From positions 58,315,091 through 58,379,090 of the forward strand of contig NC_067195.1 of NCBI RefSeq assembly GCF_000699445.3: 64,000 nt of DNA, read 5' to 3'. The notes beneath the pieces are model-generated. The model searched no databases. It was not told the origin of the DNA and was given only the letters and a program-made list of their open reading frames with translations. This stretch comes from Schistosoma haematobium (Eukaryota > Platyhelminthes > Trematoda > Strigeidida > Schistosomatidae). Both the position numbers and the translations under genes were made by a program. This document shows, one piece after another, positions 44,871-64,000 of the stretch (the stretch's first letter is position 1; every line of letters begins with the position of its first letter).

Positions 44871-47359
44871 TAGTGAAATCAGCTGTTCATTGTGAATTAT
44901 AATAGTAATTATTGTCAGTACATAGTTTACAGTTTTTTGCATAAATATTTGTACTCTCTTTTAAAATAAATTTTAAGAAAAGCGACTAAAATATCCATTA
45001 TATGGAGGAAAAGGAAATCGATATTTGAGAGGGCAGTGAATCGCTAATTTGTTAATTAAATATACAGCGTTCTAAATAATAATATTTTAGAGTAAGTTTT
45101 GTCCATAGATATAGGCAACTACAAAGTTATGAGATCTGATATTTCCAACTACCTAATTCCTTATATACTTTTCTTCGAAAGTTAGTAAAATTTTCTAAAT
45201 GTACGAAACAGTTCCTAGGTCATTTTCAGCGTATATATATATATATATATCTTGAGGACATCATTACAATTTGAGCTAATTAAACGAAATCCTATCCTTA
45301 AATTTTATTAGTTTTTTTCTCTTTACACCTGATGTCTCTTGAGAAAAAAGTAATAGCACATAGCTTCGTCTTCAAACCTGGATGCCATGAATCCCTTATT
45401 TCACCCCTAACCCCGACTAAACTCAAAGATAAATCTTGAAAGATGTTAATTTGGTGGAGATTAAAGACTGATTTAAGTAAGAGATATACAAGTATAAATA
45501 TATGTACAGTGACCTGAAAGAGAGAGTGAAAATTCAGATGAAATTTAGAAAATAAAATAGAAACTATTTATTTGGTGGTTTTCTGAATATTTAACGTTAC
45601 TAAGGTAACTATGTTCTGAGACATTTATTACTCCCGATAATTTGTACTTGTATTATAATCACAAAAAGACAGTCTTTTATAAATCTTTTATTCTTAAGTT
45701 GTCTACGTTGCTGTATTTCATATAAGTAGATTGACCATATTTAGCTAATCTAACGCATTTGTTTAGCTTCATATTCACTACATAAAATTTGACAAACTAA
45801 ATTACTATACTTAATTACGTGAAATCAATCCTTTATAGAACAATGACCGCCATTACTTGAGTTCGTAAGTTTTAATACTGTCATAATATAAGCCTAATCA
45901 GTGATTCTAGATACATTTCATCACAAAACTATGGTTATTATACTTTTCTAAAAATGAACTAATTGATAAATTCGCAAGAAAATTTTTATTCTTTCATATT
46001 TCATTTGGTTGTTTTATTTCTTATTTATCATTTCCTGGATCGATTGTCGATCGTTTGATCTAGAATCAATTCATTTAGACTTTCAAGATAGTAAAATTAT
46101 TTTCAGTAGATAACAGAATCTAAACATTCATCTCATTTTTTATTTAATTTTGTGTTTCAACAGCCCCAATTCTTCCTAGTTATTTTCTAATTATTAGTTA
46201 AGTCGAATTACATCAACTTTATGTTGTGACTCTAATACCATATCATCAACACATCTCCATGGTACCATTCTTGTGAGGTTACATGTCCCATAGGCTCCTA
46301 AATATATCAAATCCGACTTGGTATAATGATAATCCAGTGGTTAATTATTAATTTGTATTTCTGTATGCATCATTTCCAAATTTGAGGATTGAAGAGGTCA
46401 GGTGCATTTCTACCTGTAGCTTACTCTTTTCAACTGATAAATTGATTATTATTACTATAAGCTCCCTGTATTTATCAAACTCAAATATAACTATTTCATA
46501 CAAAGTAATTTTTCACGATCACATACTTATATTACTTAGCCTTATCAGTGGCTAATTCTTTACAGTTCTTACAATGAGACTATACAAGTATTTCACTCTG
46601 ACTCTCCATCGGTTAGAATTATTATGAAGAGATATATAGGAATATTCAGTTGAAAAATTGTTTTTCTAAAGTACTTTAAACGACACTAATTAATCAGTAA
46701 GTAATGGCCAACGCCATAACAGTTTGAAATGGTGTGGCCTGAGTTTGATTGAATCCAGCAGTTACTATCTATTCTCTTAAGTTTGCAAATACACCGATTA
46801 CATGAATTATTACCAACTGTGTTCAAGTAACTGACATCAATATTTAGGAATCCTGAATATAATTATCATCACAAGCTGAAATCAACTGATGATCTAGTAA
46901 AACAAAAATCCCTAAATCAGTTGTTGTAACCTATTGCTAAACTCTTCAGTTATGAGCACTATGAATCCTACAGTATCAAACACAGGAAACTGAAGTCTGG
47001 CGACCAACAACACATCGTTATTTATTCATGGAGATCTTATTGTTACTTAGTACTCTTTATTTTCTAGTAGTCCTTCAGCTGACATCAGTTTGTGATGAAG
47101 AGTACTTGCGAGACTTTGAAGTTTCTTGTATTTTATACTAAATTTTATTGAAAACTACTTCCACTTTTTTGCTAATTATGATTATAAGTAAAATCTATGA
47201 TTAAAGAGATCACTTCGATCGGGTCAATATAAATAATATTTATTGTATCATAGTTCACAAAATCATTATTATAAGGTAAATCGTCTATCTTTTTGATGTT
47301 TTACAGTTAATCAAACTTCAAAACATCATATATAGAATAAAATTTGATTTTGTTCTATC
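44871..47359. other. Long AT-rich non-coding stretch
   Basis: About 2.5 kb with no ORF above noise, no exon signals I trust and no recognised repeat, apart from a short (TA)n run at 45231-45250. Confidence 0.45.
45231..45250 (+). repeat. (TA)n microsatellite
   Basis: About ten TA units in a row. Confidence 0.9.
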
Positions 47360-47830
47360 TTTTTCAGTCATGTTAGAACATTATGGAACCTTCTTCGACA
47401 CTATGGCATACCTGAAAAAATCGTCAATAAAATCCGGAATTCATACGATGAACTACACTGCAAAGTTGTCCATGGACGACAACTGACAGATGCATTCCAA
47501 GTGAGGACCGGAGTTTGATAAGGCTATTTACTCTCCTCTCTTTCTCTTTCTTCTGGTGGTTGACTGGATTATGAAGACCTCAACATCTGACGGGAAGCAC
47601 GGAATACAATGAACAGCTCGAAGTCAACTAGATGATTTGGACTTCACAGATGATCTAACTCTTCTATACCATACACACGAACAAATGCAGATGAAGACAA
47701 CTAGTATAGCAGCAGCATCTGCATCAGTAGGACTCGGCAAACACAAAGGCAAAAGCAACATCTTCAAATACAAAACGATACTAAGTTATGTTACAATTAA
47801 TAAGACAAAGATAATACCATAATAGTCAGT
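47360..47830 (+). pseudogene. RTE family B reverse transcriptase fragment
   Basis: The plus strand encodes NLLRHYGIPEKIVNKIRNSY, then VVHGRQLTDAFQVRTGV followed by stops, LLVVDWIMKTSTSDGKHGIQ, LDDLDFTDDLTLLYHTHEQM (the catalytic YADD/FADD position reads FTDD) and SIAAASASVGLGKHKGK. The Ala-to-Thr change at the catalytic box and the stops show that it is inactive. It is truncated on both sides. Confidence 0.85.
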
Positions 47831-47939
47831 TCATTTCCTATATATTATCCCGAAATATCTAACAGCAAAGCAGAAATAACATATACTCAAATATCAATGA
47901 AATCCTTAGGTGATAATTCAAATCATGGATAGACCGTCG

Positions 47940-48240
47940 CTAGATAACAATCAGAGACCAAGAAAAACTAGACAGCTGGTTCACCCGAATGTGGGACTCC
48001 GAAACAGCTCATTCCTACACCAGATACCGAACTCATAGCCTTGGGTCACTGGGGTGGCAACCAGTAGCTCACACGTCAAACTTCAGTCATTCCACAGTTT
48101 TGCAAGATTGAGAGTTCCCAGATCAACTCATTGTGTTTGCGCATTATTGAGAAGTCCCATACTTGAAGTTTGATACCCTCTGATTTTCAATGGCTGTCCA
48201 GTTCAAATTTAATCTTTGGTGTGATTAATAAAAGATTTTT
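47940..48240. repeat. Inverted-repeat element, highly decayed
   Basis: The left arm GAAAAACTAGACAGCTGGTT then GAATGTGGGACTCC, and the right arm GAGAAGTCCCATACTTGAAG then TTTTCAATGGCTGTCCAG, are inverted relative to one another and match the family arms. The tRNA-like centre is barely recognisable. No hammerhead core remains. Confidence 0.5.
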
Positions 48241-48859
48241 ACAGAACTCTCATCCGAATAAATATTTGTTATCAAAACATTGTATTGATCCTTAAATTAC
48301 AAAAACGTCGAATTTTTTTAAAACATGTTAATACCTAAAGATCAAATAACGTGCCGATCAAAATGATAATGTTTTAACACACAAGCATATGATTAAAATA
48401 GAAACAATGTATACAATGATGGATTGAGAGGTAATACATTTTGAACAAATCACATGCTGATAAGCACATGAAATAACAATAATCTACAACGAGCAATGGA
48501 ATGGAAAGTTAAACCAAAATTATTAAAAACTCTCACGGATATAATGAAACCTATTATTCAGATGAAATAAATAAAGATTTTTGTCCACAGAAAATAGTCT
48601 GATAGACTTGAAAAGATCACTGACTATCCATAATCTTGATTAAACAAATACACCCTGTCAATTGACAATAATAAAACTGTTACTATCTGAAAATAGTGAG
48701 ATTGTAGCAAAGCTCTTGATAGTTTAGGTCTTGTGTTAATGCTCGAAACACTAACCTAATTAGTTAATTAAAATTACTCTAGAATAAAAATTATTGAGCT
48801 GAATAGTTAATGACCTTGTATGTAGATTTCTACAACTAAATGTTCTTGAGCTAATGAAT
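48241..48859. other. Non-coding interval
   Basis: AT-rich. Nothing supported. Confidence 0.4.
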
Positions 48860-49059
48860 TTAAATGGCCACACACGTGCTAAACGGGTATGATGTTTGTA
48901 TCACTGCCAATAATAGTTTGATACAACCCGAATATCAAGAAGTAGATAATAATATAAGCATCATACCCGCTGAACATGTTAGTGCCTATCTGGGATCAGT
49001 AGCTAAGCAGATAATGCAATGGGGGTTTGAATATAAAGTTACTGTGTTTTAATCATAAT

Positions 49060-49165
49060 GTGAGCATTAATATCTGCATGTGAGTAAACCTAGCTAATGA
49101 ATCCCGAGTTGGACGAAATGCGCTATCTGAATTCGACTGCTAGCCACAACACATCTATTCTAAAT
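49060..49165 (+). repeat. Smalpha-like SINE 3' end with decayed hammerhead
   Basis: CTAATGA (49094-49100, G5 replaced by A), a degraded stem II, GAAAT (49115-49119) and then GACTGCTAGCCACAAC match the Smalpha 3' layout. The upstream limit of the element is unclear. The open frame at 48864-49052 just before it has no recognisable motif. Confidence 0.55.
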
Positions 49166-49689
49166 AACTTTTTGACATAATGGCTATATCAAGACAGATG
49201 TAAACACAAGATGGCCAAAAATTCAACGCTGAATATCAAGGAGTCAAACAAGTTAAACTTATAATTTATCAGATGAGCCCTGGTAGACAGTAACCTCTAA
49301 TATGAGGTAGAAAACCAGTTACCAAATACTTATACATTTTATACGTAAGTTCACAATATCGAATGATACCATATAGAAAAGAAAATCTAAAAAACTTTTA
49401 GATTTTAAAATTTAAAGTAAAATGTAGATAGATAGATCCCGATTGTCCTTATTCAGCTAGTCAACAGAGCTTAGAAAGATCACTTCTAGTACTCTTTTAT
49501 GACAAAAGAGTGAAGTTTGAAGTGAAATTTAAAAGAAATGCCCAGGTGATCAGAAACGCTTTGTTTATCAGTTGGTTTATATGTTTTACATAATAATCGA
49601 CTAGAACTCAATATTAACAACGCTCAAAAATATGTAGGGGTTGGTATTTTACGGCTATCGATATTCAAGTGATGTCTGTTGGTAGATAT

Positions 49690-49775
49690 GCATCCAATGG
49701 ATGTTTCGATAGTATATTCTGATCATAAATTCCAAGTAGGGCGAAACACACCCTAAATCCCATAGGTAACCACAA
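49690..49775 (+). repeat. Smalpha-like SINE remnant
   Basis: CTGATCA (49719-49725), GGGCGAAACACACCCT (49739-49754) and CCCATAGGTAACCAC follow the same order as the Smalpha hammerhead region. Core residues are substituted (CTGATCA for CTGATGA) and stem II is lost. Confidence 0.45.
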
Positions 49776-51214
49776 ATTAAATATACCATAGTATTCAGGT
49801 TTGTTGTTTCAAGATTCAGAACTTTTTTCTTTGTAATTTAATGTGCAGATAGCTGAACTCAAGTCATTCTCTCTACCTGTCTTGCTTTAACTATTCAAGT
49901 ATTAATTCAAGATTCATAATTCACACATGATGAATATTTCTTTGAAGTTGTACAAAATAATAAAAATTACAGTCATTTCTTAATTTTAAAACTGGTTAAC
50001 ATCATTTCACTCAAGACTTCCAATTTACTTTACTGACGAGTGCTAACTAGTATTACGTTCAGGGCTTTCTATCGAATATGTAAAACTACTTAAGGTCAAA
50101 AGGTGGTACCTACATTTCTTGTTGCGTAATTTATAGATCGTCTGATGGAAACTTCTTCACAACCTTTCAACTAGTAATTATATATATAAAATAAGGTTCA
50201 CCGACTGAGGATTTATCAAAATGAATATGGTTTCTAATTCATGAGTATTTACACATTTTATATGTACATCGTCAGTAATTACTATACTCTTCAAAATAAA
50301 TGAAAACTTTTCGCGAATGACAAGATACCGAATAATAAAGAATAATTTAAAGACTACTTGCTTACTTCTGGTCATAATGATTTTTCAAAACCCTTTATCA
50401 TTTACACACTATTGAATTTACCAACTAAGATTTGGTCAGATAAGTGTAAGTTATTATTAACACTACTATTATTATTAATGTGCCTTCTATATATGATCCA
50501 CTTGCTCTGATGAGGTTAAATATGGATTGTCAATCTTTTACAGTTGAAGATCCTAAGCAAAAACTTTACCGGCACGTACAAAATGAAACGGTGAGATATT
50601 TTTAAAGTGGTTTAGTATTTTGACTAATTGTATTATTTGAACTACACTACGTGGAAGCAATTTCGGGACTAGAACAATCGTTGAGGGTCACTAAGTCTAT
50701 TTGTCCGTTTACGATTTTATTTGTATTACGTACCATATAACCATTTTAATAAGACTATTTTTTGTCTAAACGGAATACATTCACAGAAGCATAAATGCTA
50801 GGAAGTTGATTCACAGTTCTCTTTTCTTAGAAGAGATAAATTTAGACGCACTACTTAACGAGCTTTAAGTCTTCATGAAAGTAATGGTTATGAAATGATC
50901 TATTACTGTAGTAACATAACTCGTCCCGAAAATCATGCTGGATCCAACCTGTTAGGTCCCACTATTCTTCCTTTCTTTACACCAGATTCCCTTTTCGACT
51001 TCGAGTCGGAGAACCTATTTCAATTTCCCGATCGCGTTGTTTGGAGATAGCGTAAACGAGTAGTTAGACTGTTCCCTGAAGCAAACAATCCATGGGTTTA
51101 ATACTCTAGACCGAGTGAATTATGACTATTATTTTACGAAATTCTCAGTAACACTTGGCTTGTAAATACGTTTCTCTGATAAGACAATTGTCGCTACCTT
51201 TAAGAAACCTCGTG
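49776..51214. other. Non-coding interval
   Basis: AT-rich. No supported gene or repeat. Confidence 0.4.
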
Positions 51215-52100
51215 CTTTAATTATTCACAATCACTGAGTAAACTTTGTTCATCCACGACTATGTTGTAGCCACCTTTCATGGTTCGGACGATCTTGCGAT
51301 ATTTTCGAGCATTTGCAAACACAGTGGATGTAACTGAGTTCAGGAGCCAGATTTTCTGAAGATTGGGAAGCCCCTTGTGAAACTCCTTTTCTATCCCATC
51401 TGAGCAACTAAAAGCGGTATACACAGGAGCGACGAAGAGACAACAGCATTTCCGAATCCTTGGTGAACACCTAGACGGACAGCGTAATCGCGACAAACCG
51501 ACCCCGCTACACGATGGGCAAGTTGCACTGGCTTTTCATACTGGTTAGGTTTGGCCAAGCCAAGATACTATACGGGTGTTGTGGAGACATACCTTGCATC
51601 GCTAGCGTAAGGTTCCAAACGTAATTAGCGACGCCCGTTGTCCGACTCCATAAAAGGTCCAGACAATGAATGTTCAAATATGTAGTTTGAAACGTAGTTT
51701 CCGGAAACCTGAAACAGTGTTTATTGGAATCGAGCTAATCATCGATGGTACGTGTGACAGAATTCGAGAATGGATGAAAGTTGGTAGTGGAAATGGAAAT
51801 ATTAAATGAAGACGCGGTTTGATTGAGAACAAGGTAATCTTGAGTGCTATTAAAGGTATGACGGTGGTCTTCACTTCCCGGCTGACCACATATTATAAAA
51901 TAATTACCTTTGAGAGACCTAAAAAAGTGGCCCACGGGTCATCTTGGTGACCTAGCAGTATGATAGCGAAGAACAAAACGACAACTGCCTGAGGCCGAAC
52001 ACAAATATAACGTCCTTCCTTACTTTAGATGTTACCTATGCACCTACAAGCCACGACCGCCGGAGACGGAAATCCGTGAATCAATGCACGCTAATTTACA
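51215..52100 (-). mobile_element. RTE family A 5' and endonuclease fragment
   Basis: Near 52040-52085 the block CCGCCGGAGACGGAAATCCG matches the 5' region of the longer copy at about 37770-37790. Near 51496-51330 the minus frame (RIRKCCCLFVAPVYTAFSCS, then EKEFHKGLPNLQKI) aligns with the endonuclease piece RIRKDRDTRRCLFVVSAYSP of the longer copy. The copy is much more decayed and lacks RT. Confidence 0.75.
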
Positions 52101-52632
52101 GACAAATTATTCGAGAACCCTTCGTCTACTGTGAGAATCATTTCAGAAAATGGTTGTCTAAGGGAAACCACATCAACGAAACAGCTACGGTTGAGATTTA
52201 TATCACACACTCTTAGATGGAGAAATACTTAAACTTATAGGTTATCGAATATTACAGAAAAAGATACAAACGTTCGTTCCAGATTTTCAAGAGCCCTGTT
52301 ACAGATTTGAGCAATACTGCAGTGATCTTACTAAATCACAAGTCTACATTTATTATCCAAAACTGTAATTCAACATCAAATAAACTTAGTAAAAAAACAA
52401 TAACATGAAAGTCAATTAACATCCGGTTCAGAAAGAAAGAAGAGTCGAAAACAAACAAGTGTAGTAGATTCATCAAACATAAAGAACTGTTGATTACCAT
52501 GTATAATAGCGAGAAACCTCAAACTAATAAAACATTTTTTGGGACTAATCACCCTAATTAACAGTTGAAATGAAATTAATAGGACAGTCAGACGATAAAG
52601 TTAAATAATGTTGCTTGGAAGATACCCTCGAC
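52101..52632 (-). other. Probable 3' untranslated region of the PABP gene and flanking DNA
   Basis: AT-rich with no ORF. On the minus strand an AATAAA hexamer lies at 52354-52349, about 280 bases past the PABP stop. This gives a plausible 3' untranslated region length. Confidence 0.4.
52349..52354 (-). promoter_or_regulatory. Candidate poly(A) signal of the PABP gene
   Basis: Minus-strand AATAAA in the context GGATAATAAATGTAG. It is the first canonical hexamer I see downstream of the stop at 52633. Confidence 0.45.
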
Positions 52633-61199
<8,567 letters not shown>

Positions 61200-62530
61200 T
61201 ATTTTGCATACTTCCGAATATCAGAACAAATCGACGTGTTGTTTGTTAGACCTAATTCTCTTAATTCCATCTCTACCTGGGGAAAGCGATCATGTGATCA
61301 TGGCCTTCATTTTATCGCCTAAAGTGAGCTATAACATCCCACCAACAATTGGCTTGGAAATTTCGAAAGGTTTGGTGTGTCAACATATAGCAGGCGGACT
61401 GGAAAATTAATCCTTAACTTAACTTTGACGCTTGATTGGATTTCTTACTGCACGCGATCTTATGTGCTACGAAACAATCCGTTTCGGAAATAACCCCCGA
61501 AAACTGAAAGTAAAGTACAGTCATAAAGAGTCGCACTCTTTGAATGCTAAGAATCAGAAGGCACCAGTGTGCAGAATACAAACGAACTAGTGACGACAGT
61601 ACATATAGTCAGTTCAAACAAGCAATGAGCCAATGTGCAGAGGCGATAAAAGTTAGAATTCACTATCAGGTAAAGCTGTGCGATAAGTTTGTCCCCTGTC
61701 TGAAGAACATCTTACGTCATGGAGTCTCTCTTCAACAAGACAAGACCAGGGCATACCAGTTATTACGTTCTAATGGCCCAAACGACAACGGTGGTGGTGT
61801 CACCAAACATCCTAGAGAACAGCATTTTCAAACATCACAACCGTCACGTATAAACTAAATCGACGAGAGCTTCACCAGCAACTCAAAAGGATGCTCGGAA
61901 GCGAATGTAAGCGCTAATTAAGGGTATCAGAAGATTTAGCATCTAAACAAGGACAATTTTTCCAACCCGGATACGAGTAATTATGTTATACTACGAGGAG
62001 CGTCTTGTTTCTTGACAACATTTTCTAGTGTAATGTTCTCAGATTCTCTAAGCCGAGACAAGGTCCCAAATAGTTAGGAGTTCGTGCAGAATACACCAAT
62101 TTTCAATGTTTGCTGACGCAGTGAACTCCAAGAATATATGCCGGTAGCACTTCCCTCGATACCTTCAAATGTTATGAAGAACTTGATATGAGATGGTATA
62201 CAAGACTACCTGTTACCTGTGAGATTCTTGTCACCATAGCGGTACGGGTTCGGGAAGGAACATATCTGTATTTTAATAAAATACTGACCGCGGCACACAG
62301 ATTTACAACCATCCTTGATCGCAAGACAAAGTCTGATGCCAGATAACATGACTTCTAAAAAGGTTTTGATGGACCTAATTTTGTGCTTGATCTACATGAA
62401 TGACATACCCAGTTCGTCTGTTTTCACGCTTTGGACCTCTAGGTTCATTCAGCCAAAAATCTTGCAGTATTCTAGTCCAAAAATGGCTGAATGTCTGGTG
62501 GTTTGCAACCAGTTCTATCTGAATAGCTAA
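61200..62530 (+). mobile_element. Decayed CR1-like non-LTR retrotransposon fragment
   Basis: The order of pieces fits a CR1-like ORF2: an endonuclease end (STCCLLDLILLIPSLPGESDHVIM, where SDH is the conserved terminal motif, 61230-61310), a basic linker (RRHQCAEYKRTSDDSTYSQF then KQAMSQCAEAIKV and KLCDKFVPCLKNI, 61547-61720), and a short RT motif (LILCLIYMNDIPSSS, near 62370-62420). Between them the frame is lost. Weak but ordered similarity. Confidence 0.5.
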
Positions 62531-63409
62531 CTATAAAAATGTAGACAAATTAAGTGCTATAAATTACAGAAACAAATATTTGGATTTTAAGTTAATTTAG
62601 TTTTTAGGTTACAAGCTTGCCCGATTTCTAACACTATGAAACGCATCTAGACTGTTCAGGATTTTAAGATCATTTATTTAGGTAATCTGTACCAATGATT
62701 TCGGTCTACTCGAGTTAAATGTGAATAGTATGACCTACTAGCTTACGTTGAAGTCACACCTCACGGTCAATATCTAACGCTGATCGGCCTTTCGTGACAT
62801 CCATGGAAATCGACTTCCTGAGTGGCTGGTTTGGAAAAACACTCTCAATAGACAACAAAATGTATTAGTATTATTGGATTACAAAAGTACAATTAAAAAG
62901 CACTCCCTAAATAATTCTGTGCAGTCCCATTTGAGGTTGGAAACCTTAAGTTCTTTTCCATTTGCCGAAACGATCAGTAGCATTCAAGCCGGTCTACGAC
63001 AACAGCGCAAACAGACAACGTCAACTAAAAGTTTTGCACATGTACAGCATAAGGACAAATATCGGAAGCACTACTTATAAAGTGGAAAGTAAGTGGTGGC
63101 ATATCCACCTACTATTTTCAACTGTGCAGCTAAGCGCTTAACTTTGCGATAAGTAAACGACTGTTCTGAAATCACGACTTTCAATGAGAAATGTAACACA
63201 ACATGAAATGCTTATTTGGCATACTTACTATGTAGGCAAATGAAAAGGCGTAAATGGTACAAAACACTTGAATTGTTGCCAGCTGTTTTGAACTCATTAA
63301 CGACTCATCAACATTATGTAGGTTAAATAATGACAATTTTTAGCACTGTCCAATTTCATTGTCCGAACTTAGCAATCAAGAAGTATACCGATTATAAGTT
63401 GTTTAACTA
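62531..63409. other. Non-coding interval
   Basis: No supported gene. The 68-codon frame at 62874-63080 has no recognisable motif. Confidence 0.35.
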
Positions 63410-63915
63410 TCAAAATGAACCCCGCCGATCAACTTACTTACGCCTGTTACCCCTCATGGAGGAGCACGGGCCGCCCACCAACATTCTTCAAACTCTGTCC
63501 TGAGCAATCCTTTCCAGTTTCTGTTCACCCTTTTCATGATTGCTTTCAATTCCCGACGCCCTGTGTTCTTTTCCGTCCACTTTCCGCTTCCCCTTCAATA
63601 TGCCGAGCTAGCGCTTGCCTCGTGATGCAGTTTGATTGTTTCTTCAGTATGTGTCCTATCCAATTCCAACGTTTTATCCTAATTTCCTTCTCAACTGGAA
63701 GCTGGTTTGTTCTCTCCCACAATAGGCTGTTGCTGATTGTATCCGACCAACAGAAATTGAGTATCTTCTGTAGACAGCCGTTCATAAATACTTGTACTTT
63801 TTTGATGATGGTTATGGTAGTACCCTATGTTTCAGCTCTGTACGACAGAGATGTCTTGACGTTCATATTGAAGATTCTGACTTTCATGTTGGTTGACAGT
63901 TGTTTGGAGTTCCAT
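63410..63915 (-). pseudogene. RTE family B C-terminal tail
   Basis: The minus-strand frame 63785-63546 reads [20 protein letters not shown], then [20 protein letters not shown] and [20 protein letters not shown], the same tail as in the copy at 1500-1760. It is cut off at about 63915 and joined to an unrelated repeat. Confidence 0.85.
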
Positions 63916-63924
63916 ATGTTTGAA

Positions 63925-64000
63925 GAGATATGGTCTACTTGGTTATTAGTACTGCTCTAATAATAGAGCTAATCCTTAAGTTGTAGATTTGTCATGTTGT
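63925..64000. repeat. Short dispersed repeat, second copy at the window edge
   Basis: Pairs with about 526-605 in the same orientation (shared ATTAGTACTGCTCTAATAAT). It probably extends past the window. Confidence 0.6.

Noticed and set aside
62874..63080. 68-codon Ser/Gln/Lys-rich frame
   Set aside because: No motif, no splice context, and size within chance expectation for this composition.

Overview
The window looks like nuclear DNA of a blood fluke (Schistosoma or a close digenean relative). The base composition is AT-rich. Two spliced host genes carry very small 5' introns (29-53 bp) followed by kilobase introns, a pattern typical of schistosomes. The rest is a graveyard of schistosome-type repeats: RTE and CR1-like non-LTR retrotransposons, Penelope-like elements, Ty3/gypsy-type LTR elements and Smalpha-like hammerhead SINEs. 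The species cannot be fixed from sequence alone.

Host genes. (1) A complete tectonic-family gene (ciliary transition zone) lies on the + strand at 13784-26533. I assembled ten exons by hand; the splice sites and phases agree and give 579 codons with no internal stop. (2) A complete cytoplasmic poly(A)-binding protein gene lies on the - strand at 60538-52633. It has five exons and 726 codons, with four RRMs and a C-terminal MLLE domain. The two genes are unrelated in function and lie about 26 kb apart.

Layout. 1-13.7 kb: RTE-type fragments, a gypsy pol remnant, an inverted-repeat SINE-like element, and an old LTR element nested in the 3' end of an RTE copy. 13.8-26.5 kb: the tectonic gene, whose large introns hold dispersed repeats and one complete inverted-repeat element. 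27.3-31.3 kb: two Penelope-like elements, the first with an intact RT/GIY-YIG reading frame, a 5' inversion and a well-formed hammerhead motif downstream. 31.9-38.3 kb: remnants of a second RTE family, including a nearly full-length copy. 38.3-52.1 kb: LTR-like repeats, an inverted pair of Smalpha-like elements, a 1.5-kb near-identical duplicate of 3.7-5.2 kb, and further fragments. 52.6-60.5 kb: the PABP gene, with retroelement fragments antisense to it in both large introns. 60.5-64 kb: a decayed CR1-like fragment and the edge of another RTE copy.

The most interesting theme is self-cleaving RNA. Hammerhead-like motifs occur in three unrelated contexts: Smalpha-like SINEs, Penelope-like elements, and an inverted-repeat element that also carries a tRNA-like pol III promoter. 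In that last family each arm holds a hammerhead core.
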